Assembly (NCBI GenBank): GCA_040223615.1
Contig: JAVKFY010000024.1
Coordinates: 1 to 52,059, forward strand
Source: JAVKFY01 sp040223615
GTDB taxonomy: Bacteria > Pseudomonadota > Alphaproteobacteria > GCA-2731375
Reading direction: 5' to 3'
Length of the DNA: 52,059 bases
In this document: positions 7,603 through 17,109 of the stretch, one piece after another
How positions within the stretch are numbered: the first letter of the stretch is position 1
How the letters are laid out: every line of letters starts with the position of its first letter
Position numbers and translations under genes: made by a program
Notes under the pieces: model-generated
Told to the model about the DNA's origin: nothing
Databases searched by the model: none
The model's input: only the letters and a program-made list of their open reading frames with translations

Positions 7603-9139
7603 CACGATCGGGGCCGACGCCCGCCCGGCCCTGAAATGGCTGGCGATGGCGACGGTGATGATCGGCTTCATGTCGGCGATCCTGGCCTCGACCATGATCA
7701 ACGTCGCCATCCCCGACATCATGGGCACCTTCGGCGTCGGCCAGGACGTGGCGCACTGGATGTCGACCGGCTTCCTGTCGGCGATGACCGTGGCGATGCT
7801 GCTGAACGCCTTCCTCGCCGGCCGTCTCGGGCCGCAACTCACCTACCTGCTGGCGATCGCGGTGTTCACCGCCGCCTCGGTGATCGGCATGGTCGCCACC
7901 AGCATCGACCTGGTGATCTTCGCCCGCATCGCCCAGGGCGCCTGTGCCGGCCTGTTGCAGCCGCTGGCGATCACCGTGATCTACCCCGCCTTTCCGCCGG
8001 AGGAACGCGGCAAGGCGATGGGCATCCTGTCGATGGGCATCGTGCTCGGCCCGGCGCTGGGGCCGACCGTCGGCGGCCTGATCGTCGACGAGTTCGGCTG
8101 GCGGCCCGTCTTCGTCGCCAGCCTGCCGTTCATGGCGATCGGCGCGCTGATGGCGATGCGCTGGATGCCGCGCTACGCCATCGGCGCAGAGAACCGGCCG
8201 TTCAACTGGATCAGCTTCGCGCTGGTCACCGCCGCCGTCGCCGCGATCCTGACCGGCCTGTCGAACAGCCACCGGTTGGGCTGGGATTCTGCGCTCGTCG
8301 TCGGCTGCCTGCTGATCTGCGCGCTGTCGACGCTGGCCTTCATCGCCTGGGAGGCGACCAGCCGGAACCCGTTGCTGCAAGTGCGGCTGTTCACCGACCG
8401 CAACTTCCTGCTGATGTCGATCATCGGCTTCATTTTCGGCGCCGGGATGTTCGCGTCCTTCTACCTGATCCCGCTGTTCGTGCGCACGGTACAGGGGGTC
8501 GATGCCACCACCGCCGGGCTGATCCTGATGCCGGGCGGGCTGGTGCTGGTGGCGCTGTTCCCGATCAGCGGCATCCTGGCGCAACGCATGCCGGCGCAGG
8601 CCACCATCGGCGCCGGCCTGATCATCTTCGGCGTCGGCACCGTGGCGATGGCGGTCGCCGACACCAACACCTCCTTCGCGATGGTCGCGTTCCTGTCCAC
8701 GGTCGGCCGGCTCGGGCTCGGCGTGGCGATGCCCTCGATGCAACTGCACGGCCTGCGCTCGCTGAGCCCGGCGATGCTGGCTTATGGCGCCGGCACGATG
8801 AACTTCCTGCGTCAGCTCGGCGGCGCGCTCGGCACCAATGCGTCGGCGATCATCCTGGAGACCAGGGCCGAGACTCACCGCGAAGTGCTGCTCACCACCC
8901 AGACCGCGCACAACCCGGCGACGGCCGAGTGGCTGCGCCGCGTCGGCGAACTGCTCGATCAGGCTGGCGTCGCTGGTATCGAACGACTGCCGGCGACTTT
9001 CGGCTATCTGGTGCGCACGATGCTGGCGCAAGCCAACACACTGTCCTACCAGGACGCCTTCGCCATGCTGGGCATGCTGTTCTTCGTCGCGCTGATCCCG
9101 GCCGCCTTCCTGAAGGGCGGCACGGCGCAGCGTCGCTGA
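7592..9139 (+). CDS. DHA2-family MFS drug transporter (EmrB/QacA type)
   Basis: A 515-residue inner-membrane proton-driven exporter. Its length and hydrophobic pattern fit the 14-helix DHA2 family. Characteristic segments include the first helix with ILASTMINVAIPDIMGTFG, TGFLSAMTVAMLL in helix 2, and motif C as GIVLGPALGPTVGGLIVDE in helix 5. A cytoplasmic C-terminal tail rich in charged residues ends in KGGTAQRR. It overlaps the adaptor gene by 11 bases, so MarR, HlyD and MFS form one operon, presumably for export of hydrophobic toxic compounds. The substrate is unknown. The GGT-like gene follows on the same strand 75 bases later with its own ribosome site, so read-through is possible but not certain. 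Confidence 0.93.
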   Translation: MSVDTIGADARPALKWLAMATVMIGFMSAILASTMINVAIPDIMGTFGVGQDVAHWMSTGFLSAMTVAMLLNAFLAGRLGPQLTYLLAIAVFTAASVIGMVATSIDLVIFARIAQGACAGLLQPLAITVIYPAFPPEERGKAMGILSMGIVLGPALGPTVGGLIVDEFGWRPVFVASLPFMAIGALMAMRWMPRYAIGAENRPFNWISFALVTAAVAAILTGLSNSHRLGWDSALVVGCLLICALSTLAFIAWEATSRNPLLQVRLFTDRNFLLMSIIGFIFGAGMFASFYLIPLFVRTVQGVDATTAGLILMPGGLVLVALFPISGILAQRMPAQATIGAGLIIFGVGTVAMAVADTNTSFAMVAFLSTVGRLGLGVAMPSMQLHGLRSLSPAMLAYGAGTMNFLRQLGGALGTNASAIILETRAETHREVLLTTQTAHNPATAEWLRRVGELLDQAGVAGIERLPATFGYLVRTMLAQANTLSYQDAFAMLGMLFFVALIPAAFLKGGTAQRR

Positions 9140-9214
9140 CCCGGTGCCATGCGGGCCTTGTGACGACAGGCGCGGCGGCGCACGATAACGGCAATCGAAT
9201 TGAGGGAATTGCAA

Positions 9215-10792
9215 ATGGATGCCCAGGACAACGAGTGGCCGGTCGACACCTGGACCGTCACCAAGCCGGCCGTGACCGGCGCCAAGGGCGGTCTCGTCGC
9301 CTCGCAGCATCCACTGGCCTCCGACGTCGGCGCCGCGGTGCTGCGCGCCGGCGGCAACGCGGTCGACGCCGCGGTCAGCGCCGGCCTGGCCATCGGCACG
9401 GTGGAGCCGTGGATGAGCGGCCTGGGTGGCGGCTGCCAGCTCCTGGTGTATCGCGCGAAGGAGAACAAGGCCTACGTGGTCGACGCCGGCATGCTGGCGC
9501 CGAAACAGCTCGACCCGGCCGACTATCCGCTGGCCGGCGGCACCGGCGCCGACCTGTTCGCCTGGCCCAGCGTGCAGGACAACCGCAACGTCGAGGGCTA
9601 TCACGCCATCGCCGTGCCGGGCTACGTCGACGGCGTCGCCCTGGCGCTGGAAAGATTCGGCACCATCGGCTGGAAAGACGCGATCGCGCCGGCCATCGAG
9701 TCGGCCCGCAACGGCATGGCGGTGGACTGGTACGCGACCTTGAAGATCGCGTCGGGCGCCGCCGTACTGGCCAAGTTCCCGGCCAGCACCGATGCCTACC
9801 TGCCCGGTGGCCACGTGCCGTCGGGCGAGTGGGGCGGCCCGATCCCGCGCATCACGCTCGGTAACCTGGCCGACACCCTCCAGCGCCTGTCCGACGCCGG
9901 CCCGCGCGACTACTACGAGGGCGAGATCGCCAAATCGCTGGTCGCCGACCTCAACGCCGGCGGCAGCCGGATGAGTGCCGAAGACCTCGCCAATTACAAG
10001 GCGGCGGTGGTCGAGGCCGGCACCATGCGCTACCGCGACGCCACCGTGTTCACCGCCCCGGGCCTGACCGCCGGACCGAGCCTGCAGATGGCGCTGCGCC
10101 TGCTGTCGGAGAAGCTCTCGCCTGGCGGCGCGCCCGACGCGGCGGCCTTCGATGCCTACGCCCAGGCGCTGCTGCAGACCTATGCCGACCGGCTGGAGAC
10201 CATGGGTGACGCCGACGAGAGCAAGGCGCCGTCGTGCACCACGCACCTCAGCGTGGTCGACAAGGACGGCAACTTCGTCGCCCTGACCCAGACCCTGCTG
10301 TCGCTGTTCGGCTCCAAGGTGATGCTGCCGGGAACTGGCGTGACCATGAACAACGGCATCATGTGGTTCGACCCGCGTCCCGGCCGCGCGAACTCGATCC
10401 GCCCGGGCGCGCGGCCGCTGTCGAACATGTGCCCGACCTTCTTCCACCGCGACGACGGCCTGCAGGTGGCGCTGGGCGCATCCGGCGGCCGACGCATCTT
10501 CCCGGCCCTGTTCCAGCTGATCTCGTTCCTGGTCGACTACCGCATGAACCTGAACGACGCCGCGCACCACGGCCGCATCGACGTCTCCGGCACCGAGACC
10601 GTGCTGGCCGACCACGCGCTGGGCGAGGCGGTGATCGCCGACCTGGCCGCCAAGTACCAGACCACGGTGGTGCAGAACGGCGTATTCCCGGCGCTGTTCG
10701 CCTGTCCCAACCTGGCCGCGCGCGAGGCCAACGGCAGCTTCTCCGGCGCCGCCTACATTCCCTCGCCCTGGTCGAAGGTGTCGCCGGCATGA
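9215..10792 (+). CDS. Gamma-glutamyltransferase-like Ntn hydrolase (first copy)
   Basis: A 525-residue enzyme of the GGT fold, made as a precursor that should self-cleave before the Thr of CTTHLSVVDKDG to give large and small subunits. The small subunit has TMNNGIMWFDPRPG, ARPLSNMCPTF and the oxyanion GASGGRRI. Two known gamma-glutamyl contacts of E. coli GGT are changed: the Arg of FREMAP is Gly in DAGMLAP, and the Asp-bearing NNQMDDF becomes NNGIMWF. This suggests an acyl group other than glutathione. There is no obvious signal peptide, unlike classical periplasmic GGT. ATG 9215 is preferred over a TTG at 9200 because GAGGGA lies 7 bases before it. The stop overlaps the amidase ATG (ATGA), implying coupled function in amide breakdown. 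Confidence 0.9.
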   Translation: MDAQDNEWPVDTWTVTKPAVTGAKGGLVASQHPLASDVGAAVLRAGGNAVDAAVSAGLAIGTVEPWMSGLGGGCQLLVYRAKENKAYVVDAGMLAPKQLDPADYPLAGGTGADLFAWPSVQDNRNVEGYHAIAVPGYVDGVALALERFGTIGWKDAIAPAIESARNGMAVDWYATLKIASGAAVLAKFPASTDAYLPGGHVPSGEWGGPIPRITLGNLADTLQRLSDAGPRDYYEGEIAKSLVADLNAGGSRMSAEDLANYKAAVVEAGTMRYRDATVFTAPGLTAGPSLQMALRLLSEKLSPGGAPDAAAFDAYAQALLQTYADRLETMGDADESKAPSCTTHLSVVDKDGNFVALTQTLLSLFGSKVMLPGTGVTMNNGIMWFDPRPGRANSIRPGARPLSNMCPTFFHRDDGLQVALGASGGRRIFPALFQLISFLVDYRMNLNDAAHHGRIDVSGTETVLADHALGEAVIADLAAKYQTTVVQNGVFPALFACPNLAAREANGSFSGAAYIPSPWSKVSPA

Positions 10793-12132
10793 GCCGGCTA
10801 CCGACCCTGGCGCAGGCCGCCGTCGACCTCGCCTCGGGCAACACCTCGTCGCAGGCACTGGCCGAGGCCGCGCTGGCCCGCATCGAGGACCCAGAGGGCG
10901 AAGGCGCTCGCGCGTTCATCCATTTCGACCGCGCCGACGTGCTGGCCCAGGCACGTGCGAGCGATCTCTTGCGCCAGCATGGCCGGACCCGCTCCGCGCT
11001 CGACGGTATTCCGATCTCGATCAAGGACCTGTTCGACGTGGCCGGCCAGGTCACCGCCGCCGGCTCGGTTGTGCTGAAGGATGCGGCCCCGGCGACCGCC
11101 GACTGCCCAGTGATCGCACGGCTGAAGGCGGCCGGCGCGGTGCTGATGGGCCGCACCAACATGACCGAGTTCGCCTTTTCCGGCATCGGCATGAACCCGC
11201 ACTACGGCACGCCGGGCAATCCGGCCGACCGCGCGCGCATCCCCGGCGGCTCCAGCTCCGGCGCCGCGGTCTCCGCCGCCGACGGCATGGCCTTCGCCGG
11301 CATCGGCACCGATACCGGCGGTTCGGTGCGTATCCCCTCAGCGCTTTGCGGCCTCACCGGCCTGAAGCCGACCGCGCGGCGCGTGCCGATCGACGGCGTG
11401 CTGCCGCTGTCGACCAGCCTGGATTCGATCGGCCCCCTGGCCGCCTCGGTCGATTGCTGCGCCCGCCTCGACGCCGTTCTCGCGCAGCAGCCCTATGCTG
11501 CGCCAGCACCGCGTCCGGCCAACCGCATGCGCTTCGGCGTCATCACCAACCTCGTCAACGACGGCATCGACGACCACGTCGCCAAGACCTACCGCACCGC
11601 CCTCGACCGGCTTTCCGCCGCCGGCGCGGTGCTGGAGGACGTGCGCATCCCGGCGCTGGACGAGCTCGGCACGGTCAACGCCAAGGGCGGTTTCGCCGCC
11701 TCGGAGGCCTACGCCTGGCACCGCGAGCTGCTGGAGAAAAGCGCCGACGGCTACGACCCGCGCGTCTCCGGGCGCATCGCCCGCGGCGCCGCGATCACCG
11801 GCTGGGAATATATCGAGCTGCTCGGCCATCGACGCCGGCTGCAGGCCGACGCCTCGGCGATCACGCGCCAGTTCGACGCCATGCTGCTGCCGACCGTGCC
11901 GGTGGTGGCACCGCGTATCGCCGACCTGGCCGACGACGACGCCTACGCGACGCAGAACATGGCGATGCTGCGCAACAGCTCGGTCGGCAACTTCCTCGAC
12001 CGTTGTGGCATATCGCTGCCGATCCACGAAACCGGCACGCTGCCCGTCGGCCTGATGCTGATGGGCGAGACCGGTGCCGACGCGACGCTGCTCGACCTTG
12101 CCGCGGGCATGGAGGCGGTGCTCGCTAGATAA
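10789..12132 (+). CDS. Amidase-signature family hydrolase
   Basis: A 447-residue cytoplasmic amidase of the AS family (related to GatA, malonamidase and aryl amidases). The Ser-cisSer-Lys triad is present: Lys79 in ISIKDLFDVAG, cis-Ser near 155 in the IPGGSSSGAAVS loop, and nucleophile Ser179 in GTDTGGSVRIPSALCG. The usual C-terminal region with LLPTVPVVAPRI and LPVGLMLMGETGAD follows. Length is normal for a stand-alone amidase. The frame is open for another 555 bases upstream, but that stretch lies inside the GGT gene; the ATG at 10789 overlaps the GGT stop by 4 bases and is clearly the start. It probably acts in the same pathway, releasing a carboxylate and ammonia or an amine. Confidence 0.92.
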   Translation: MSRLPTLAQAAVDLASGNTSSQALAEAALARIEDPEGEGARAFIHFDRADVLAQARASDLLRQHGRTRSALDGIPISIKDLFDVAGQVTAAGSVVLKDAAPATADCPVIARLKAAGAVLMGRTNMTEFAFSGIGMNPHYGTPGNPADRARIPGGSSSGAAVSAADGMAFAGIGTDTGGSVRIPSALCGLTGLKPTARRVPIDGVLPLSTSLDSIGPLAASVDCCARLDAVLAQQPYAAPAPRPANRMRFGVITNLVNDGIDDHVAKTYRTALDRLSAAGAVLEDVRIPALDELGTVNAKGGFAASEAYAWHRELLEKSADGYDPRVSGRIARGAAITGWEYIELLGHRRRLQADASAITRQFDAMLLPTVPVVAPRIADLADDDAYATQNMAMLRNSSVGNFLDRCGISLPIHETGTLPVGLMLMGETGADATLLDLAAGMEAVLAR

Positions 12133-13039
12133 TCTGCGTTTCGTCCCGTGGGGTCGGCTGATTGAGTTCCTCCAGCAGGTGCCGCGACGACCGGCGAAAC
12201 CCGTCATCGAAGACCGCCTGGGCGATATTGGAGATCAAATCAAGCGGCCGCGCCAGGGCGTAGAACAGCAGGAACGCGGTCTTGCCGTCGATCATGATCC
12301 CCGATGCGTCGACTGGCGGCAGCCACAGATCCGCAACGGCCAGAGCCACCAGCAGGAGCAGCGCCAGGTCGAAATTCATGACCACGGCCCGACAGACCCC
12401 CAGGGGCAGCCCATAGCGCCGCAGCACGTCGCGACGTCGGGGCGCTGGCTTCGGCGCGCGCGGTCGCGGCACCAGTTCCAACTCGGATCGCACCCGCGCC
12501 CCATCGGCCGGCGTGCGCAGGAATGCCTCCCTGACCACGAGAAAATGCGGCGCCATGCGCATGATCTTGTGCAGCAGAATGGCGATCGCCGGCACCACGC
12601 CGATCAGGGCATAGGCCGGCTCCGCGTTGACCCGTGCCACATACAGCCCCAACCCGAGGTAGAACGCGGTCTGAACATAGATGCCGAACAACAGGTCGTG
12701 GAAGCTCCAGTGAAAACTCACGCAGCCCCGGTAGCGTGCGACCTCGCCATCGACGCAATCGGCAATGTAGTAGCCGACAACCAGCACCGCGCCGAGGACG
12801 CTGAACGCACCGCCAAAGACCAGCAGGATGGAACCGCCGATGCCGAACACCAGCATCATGTAGCTCGCCAGGGTCGGGCCGATGCCGTACCGGATGAAGC
12901 ACCAAGTGAAGTAGATCGATACCCAGTCGCCGAAGAGTACGCCGCCAATGTCGTTGAAATTTCGGCACGGGTCCTGCAACTGCTGCCGAAGACGAGCGAC
13001 CGGTGGAGGATGCCGCTCCGCCGCGCTATTTTTCGGCAC
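12125..13039 (-). CDS. CDP-alcohol phosphotransferase-like membrane protein with degenerate signature
   Basis: A multi-pass membrane protein of about 304 residues. It carries the first half of the CDP-alcohol phosphatidyltransferase signature as DCVDGEVARYRG, but the second half reads W-x3-D-x3-G where the family has G-x3-D-x3-D. The proposed general-base Asp is thus Gly. Hydrophobic helices flank the motif (LVFGIGGSILLVFGG, LLLLVALAVADLWL). Family members make phospholipids by displacing CMP from a CDP-alcohol. The start is uncertain: GTG 13039 has AAGGG five bases upstream, whereas the farther GTG at 13093 has no ribosome site. It is divergent from the flippase gene and overlaps the amidase end tail-to-tail by 8 bases. 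Confidence 0.7.
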   Translation of the reverse strand: MPKNSAAERHPPPVARLRQQLQDPCRNFNDIGGVLFGDWVSIYFTWCFIRYGIGPTLASYMMLVFGIGGSILLVFGGAFSVLGAVLVVGYYIADCVDGEVARYRGCVSFHWSFHDLLFGIYVQTAFYLGLGLYVARVNAEPAYALIGVVPAIAILLHKIMRMAPHFLVVREAFLRTPADGARVRSELELVPRPRAPKPAPRRRDVLRRYGLPLGVCRAVVMNFDLALLLLVALAVADLWLPPVDASGIMIDGKTAFLLFYALARPLDLISNIAQAVFDDGFRRSSRHLLEELNQPTPRDETQII

Positions 13040-13239
13040 GCCGACCCTTGTTCGGGATTTGTCTTCTCTGAAACTACCTATCACAGGGCTCACAGATAAA
13101 TAACGCGTCCGGGCTACAGTCTCCTACATTATGACAATCTCGGGCAATGCAATTGCGCGGAAAGTCACGGCCGGCCGGATTGAACCGGTCCGGGACGAGC
13201 GCAAGACCGGTCCACCGGCCTTGAGGGACGGCGCCTGAC

Positions 13240-14739
13240 ATGCCCCCGAACGACGACGGCATCGTGCATTCAGCCCGCAGCATCGGTCACCACATGGTGC
13301 GGGGCGCCGCCTGGATGGTGGCGATGCGCTGGTGCATCCGCGGACTGGGTCTGATCAGCACGGTGATTCTGGCCCGCCTGTTGACGCCGCTCGACTTCGG
13401 CATCGTCGCCATGGCGATGGTCTTCGTCGGTCTGCTCGAAATCCTGCTGTCGACCGGCGTCGACCAAGCCGTGATCCGGCTGCAGCAACCGACGCGCCAG
13501 GACTATGACAGCGCCTGGACCCTGCAACTCCTGGTCGGCATCGCACTCGGCCTCGCGATTTTCCTGGCCGCACCGGCGGTCGCCGCGTTCTTCGCCCGGC
13601 CGGAGCTGGAGCTGGCGATACAGGTGCTATCGCTGCGCGCCGTCGGGCTCGGCGCGGTGAATATCGGCGTCGTCGAGTTCCGCCGACAGCTCGATTTCGC
13701 CAAGGAGTTCCGCTTCTCGGTCGCCCGCAAGGTGATCAGCTTTGCCGTGACCCTCGTCGCCGCGGCGTTCTTACGCAACTACTGGGCTTTGATCATCGGC
13801 ATGGTGCTGGCGCCATGGCTGGTGGTGGCGCTGAGCTACGCCATGCAGCCCTATCGGCCGCGGCTGAGCCTGCGTCGGATCGTCGATCTGTGGCGTTTCA
13901 CGCGCTGGCTGCTGCTCGCCAACCTGAGCGACTTCCTTCGCCGCCAATTCGACCAGTTCGTGGTCGGCCGCGTCGCCGGCGTCACCCCGCTTGCCAACTA
14001 CTACATGGCCAACGATATCGCCGTCCTGCCAACGGTCGAGGTGGTGTGGTCGACGGCCCGCGCCTTGCTTCCGGGCTACGCCAAGCTCGCCTCGCAGCCG
14101 GTCGAAATCGCGCGCGCCTATGTCGACACCCTGCGGATGATGGCGCTGCTGGCGGTCCCGCTCGGCACGGGCATCGCGGTGACCGCGGATGACATCGTCG
14201 CGGTATTGCTGGGCGATCAGTGGACCGCCGTCGGCCCCCTGATGCATTGGCTCGGGTTGGCAGGTGCGCTGATGGGGCTGTCGGGTGCGTTGCAGCCGTT
14301 CTTCGTCGCGCTCGGCCACGTCCGGCTCTACGCCCTCATCATCGTCGCCGAGATCGTTGTCTACATGCCGGTGGCGGTGCTCGCCGTCTGGTACGGCGGA
14401 GTCGAGGAAATGGCCATCGCCCGGGTCGGCGTGCTCGGCGCCAGCCTGCCGTGCTTCCTGTGGCTGTCGACACGCATCGCGCCGCTGCGCTCGATCGAGG
14501 TCTTCGGCGCCCTGGCGCGGCCGCTACTGGCCAGCGCCGTGATGTATGGCGCCGTGTTCTGGCTGAACCAGGCGTTGCAGGACGAGCCGGCGATGGTGCG
14601 GCTACCGCTCGCCGTCGTCTGGGGCATCGCTGTCTACGCCGCCACCGACTTGCTGCTCTGGCAGCTGGCTGGCCGGCCGGACGGCGCGGAACGCACCGTG
14701 GCGACACGCCTGCGCCCGAAACATCGGCCATCGACCTGA
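13240..14739 (+). CDS. Wzx/MOP-type polysaccharide flippase
   Basis: A 499-residue inner-membrane protein of the oligosaccharide/lipopolysaccharide flippase (WzxC-like) family. The N-terminal signature lies near residues 20-65: VRGAAWMVAMRWCIRGLGL and ILARLLTPLDFGIVAMAMVF, followed by GVDQAVIR. About 12-14 hydrophobic segments follow, with an Arg-rich DFLRRQFDQFVVGRVAG loop and LANYYMANDIAVLP, both typical. It would translocate lipid-linked glycans across the membrane. GAGGGA precedes the ATG. No glycosyltransferase lies nearby; the only surface-related neighbour is the divergent CDP-alcohol phosphotransferase-like gene, about 200 bases away, which suggests a glycolipid or teichoic-like substrate but does not prove it. 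Confidence 0.9.
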   Translation: MPPNDDGIVHSARSIGHHMVRGAAWMVAMRWCIRGLGLISTVILARLLTPLDFGIVAMAMVFVGLLEILLSTGVDQAVIRLQQPTRQDYDSAWTLQLLVGIALGLAIFLAAPAVAAFFARPELELAIQVLSLRAVGLGAVNIGVVEFRRQLDFAKEFRFSVARKVISFAVTLVAAAFLRNYWALIIGMVLAPWLVVALSYAMQPYRPRLSLRRIVDLWRFTRWLLLANLSDFLRRQFDQFVVGRVAGVTPLANYYMANDIAVLPTVEVVWSTARALLPGYAKLASQPVEIARAYVDTLRMMALLAVPLGTGIAVTADDIVAVLLGDQWTAVGPLMHWLGLAGALMGLSGALQPFFVALGHVRLYALIIVAEIVVYMPVAVLAVWYGGVEEMAIARVGVLGASLPCFLWLSTRIAPLRSIEVFGALARPLLASAVMYGAVFWLNQALQDEPAMVRLPLAVVWGIAVYAATDLLLWQLAGRPDGAERTVATRLRPKHRPST

Positions 14740-14817
14740 CGATTAGCCATTCCTTAACGCGATGCTGATGCAATGCGGCGGGGTCTCAGACCGCCTTGAG
14801 ATCGGAGTAGCGTACCC

Positions 14818-15954
14818 ATGGATCGACTGACCAAGGCCGACGTCGAACGCCTGATGGCCAGCCCGTCGCCGGACGTGCGGGCGGAACTGGCGGTGCGGAT
14901 CGCCGGCCTGTGGGGCGACCGCGACCTGAGCCCGAACGAGGCAAAGCTGGCCGACGAGATCATCCGCGCCATGCTGCGCGACGTCGACGTCAGCGTGCGC
15001 AAGGCGTTGTGCGAGGCGCTGAAGGACGACCCCAAACTGCCGCGCGACGTTGCGATGAAGCTGGCCAACGACATCGACGACATCGCCGTTCCGATCCTGA
15101 ACACCTCGCTGGTGTTCGCGGAGGCGGACCTGATCGAACTGGTGCGCGCCCGCGCCGAACCGGTGCAGATCGCGATTGCCAGCCGCGCCCAGGTGACGCC
15201 ACCGGTTTGCGACGCCTTGATCGAGACCCGCAACGAGAACGTCGCGCTGAGCCTGATGCGCAATGACGGCGCGATGCTGGACGAGGTGGTCGGCGCCAAG
15301 GTGATCGACTTCTTCTCCGGCGCCGAGATGGTGATGGAGGCGATGGCCGAGCGCCGCGAGGTGCCGGCCCGCCTGACCGAGCGCCTGGTCGCCATCGTCG
15401 CCGAAAACATGCGTCGCCGGCTGCGCAAATCCGGCCAGATGAGCGACGACCAGGCCGACGAGCTGGTCGCCTGGAGCCGCGAACGCTCGCTGCTCGACCT
15501 GATCTCGCCGCAAGCCACCGACAACGAACTGCTCGACCTGTCCGAACAGCTCATGCGTCGCGAGCGGCTGACCGCGCGGCTGATGCTGCGCGCGGTATGC
15601 TGCGGCAAGATGCGCTTCTTCGAGGCTGCGATCGCCAGGCTCGCCGATCTCGACCTGCCGGCCGCGCGCGCTCTGATCCAGGACACCGGGCCGCACGGCC
15701 TGCGCTCGCTGTGCGCGGCCATCGAGCTGCCCGAGCTGGTCTACGACGTGGCCCGCTTCGCCGTCCGCGTCGGCTACACCAGCCCTGGCGTGGAGGCCGA
15801 GCTGCGCGCCCGCTTCCGCCAGGCGATCGGCGCCAAGTTCGGCGAGGAGATCGTCAGCCTGGACGACGAGGCGATGCTGCGCCGGCTGATCGACATCCGC
15901 ACCGACGCCACGCCGGTGCAGAGCGGCGCGCCGCTGCGTCTGGTACAGGGCTAG
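14818..15954 (+). CDS. DUF2336 domain protein
   Basis: A 378-residue, almost entirely alpha-helical soluble protein of the alphaproteobacterial DUF2336 family, of unknown function. HEAT-like helical repeats are visible: VRAELAVRIAGLWGDRDLSP, VRKALCEALKDDPKLPRDVAMKLA, then DIAVPILNTSLVFAEADLIELVR, and ARLMLRAVCCGKMRFFEAAIARLA. DUF2336 proteins are often stray single genes, and I know no assigned biochemical activity. The ATG at 14818 has GGAG about 11 bases upstream. It is followed by the deaminase gene 49 bases later on the same strand; whether they are co-transcribed is unclear. Confidence 0.85.
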   Translation: MDRLTKADVERLMASPSPDVRAELAVRIAGLWGDRDLSPNEAKLADEIIRAMLRDVDVSVRKALCEALKDDPKLPRDVAMKLANDIDDIAVPILNTSLVFAEADLIELVRARAEPVQIAIASRAQVTPPVCDALIETRNENVALSLMRNDGAMLDEVVGAKVIDFFSGAEMVMEAMAERREVPARLTERLVAIVAENMRRRLRKSGQMSDDQADELVAWSRERSLLDLISPQATDNELLDLSEQLMRRERLTARLMLRAVCCGKMRFFEAAIARLADLDLPAARALIQDTGPHGLRSLCAAIELPELVYDVARFAVRVGYTSPGVEAELRARFRQAIGAKFGEEIVSLDDEAMLRRLIDIRTDATPVQSGAPLRLVQG

Positions 15955-16003
15955 AGTCCGAGCCCGAGTACGGGCAGGATGGCCGCGGGGAGGCCATCCG
16001 ACC

Positions 16004-17095
16004 GTGAACCAGCGCGACCTGCGCGCCTTGCCGAAGGCGCACCTGCACATTCATCTCGAAGGCGCCATGCGTCCCGACACGCTGGCCGAGCTATGCCGGC
16101 GCTATGGCGTGGCACGGCCGCCCGACACCCGCGGCCAGACCTTCGAGAATTTCGCCGGCTTCAACCAGGTTTACTGGGCCGCCAGCCACTGCGTGCGCAG
16201 CCGCGACGACCTGGCCCGCCTGATCCTGGAGGTCGCCGAGGACGCCGCCGCACAGGGCGTGTGGTGGATCGAGCCGTCGTTCGACGCCGACCGCTACAGC
16301 GAACTGCGCGACGGCGAACCGCACCGCCTGTTCGAGACCCAGGAGGAAGGCTGGCAGTTCGCGCTCGAAGCCGCGCAGGCCGCCAGCCGCGCCACCGGTG
16401 TCGGCATCGGCTACGTCGCCGGCATCGACCGTTCCCGCCCGGTCGAGAACGGCCTGCGGCGCGCCCGCATCACCTCGGCGATGATCGGCGACGGCGCGCA
16501 CATGATCGACAGCGGCATGGCCTGCTACGCCGGCCGCCATGCCGGCATCGTCGCGCTCGGCCTGCACGGGCCCGAAGAGGGCTTTCCGCCGGAACCCTTC
16601 GCTGAAGTCTACCGGCTCGGCGCCGCCGACGCCGGGCTGCTGGCCACGCCGCACGCCGGCGAGATCGCGCCCAGCCCCGGCGCCGGGCCGGCCTCGGTCG
16701 CCGGCGCGCTCGACCACCTGGGCGCCGACCGCGTGCTGCACGGCGTGCTGGCCACCGAGGACCCGGCGCTGGTGGAGCGGCTGGCCCGCGCCGACGTCTG
16801 CCTCGACGTCTGCCCGTCGTCGAACCTGCAGCTCAGCGTCTACCGCTCGATCGAGGACCACCCCCTGCCGGCGCTGCTGGAAGCCGGCGTGGCCTGCAAC
16901 ATCGGCAGCGACGATCCGTTGCTGTTCGGCCCCGACCTGGTCGACGAGTTCGAGCTCTGCCGCGGCGCAATGGGCCTGTCGGACGACAGCATCGCCTGCC
17001 TGGCCCGCGCCTCCTTCACCCATTCCGGCGCCCCGGCGGAGGCCAAGACCGCCGGCCTGGCCGCCATCGACGCCTGGCTGGCGGGGTCGGCCTGA
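16004..17095 (+). CDS. Adenosine deaminase-family hydrolase
   Basis: A 363-residue zinc-dependent deaminase of the adenosine/AMP deaminase family. Metal ligands and catalytic residues are present: HLHIHLEGAMRP near residue 14 (HxH), HAGE (His and the proton-shuttling Glu) near 217, the Zn/acid-base His in DRVLHGVLA, and SDDPLLFG (Asp ligands) near 307. CPSSNLQLSVY is a conserved family segment. Relatives deaminate adenosine, adenine or N6-substituted purines; the pocket here cannot be assigned. The GTG start has GGGGAG about 12 bases upstream. It precedes the second GGT-like gene by only 14 bases, so the two are one transcription unit and likely one pathway. Confidence 0.88.
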   Translation: MNQRDLRALPKAHLHIHLEGAMRPDTLAELCRRYGVARPPDTRGQTFENFAGFNQVYWAASHCVRSRDDLARLILEVAEDAAAQGVWWIEPSFDADRYSELRDGEPHRLFETQEEGWQFALEAAQAASRATGVGIGYVAGIDRSRPVENGLRRARITSAMIGDGAHMIDSGMACYAGRHAGIVALGLHGPEEGFPPEPFAEVYRLGAADAGLLATPHAGEIAPSPGAGPASVAGALDHLGADRVLHGVLATEDPALVERLARADVCLDVCPSSNLQLSVYRSIEDHPLPALLEAGVACNIGSDDPLLFGPDLVDEFELCRGAMGLSDDSIACLARASFTHSGAPAEAKTAGLAAIDAWLAGSA

Positions 17096-17109
17096 ACGAG
17101 GAGAGACGC

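Noticed and set aside
10234..10788. Amidase frame open 555 bases upstream of its start
   Set aside because: It lies within the GGT gene in another frame; the ATGA overlap at 10789-10792 and the conserved N-terminus set the true start.
7499..10858. A 1119-codon open frame antisense to the adaptor, MFS and GGT genes
   Set aside because: It is a high-GC artefact: codon pattern follows the third-position GC of the plus-strand genes, composition is His/Arg/Gly/Gln-rich without a recognisable domain, and the plus-strand genes have clear motifs.
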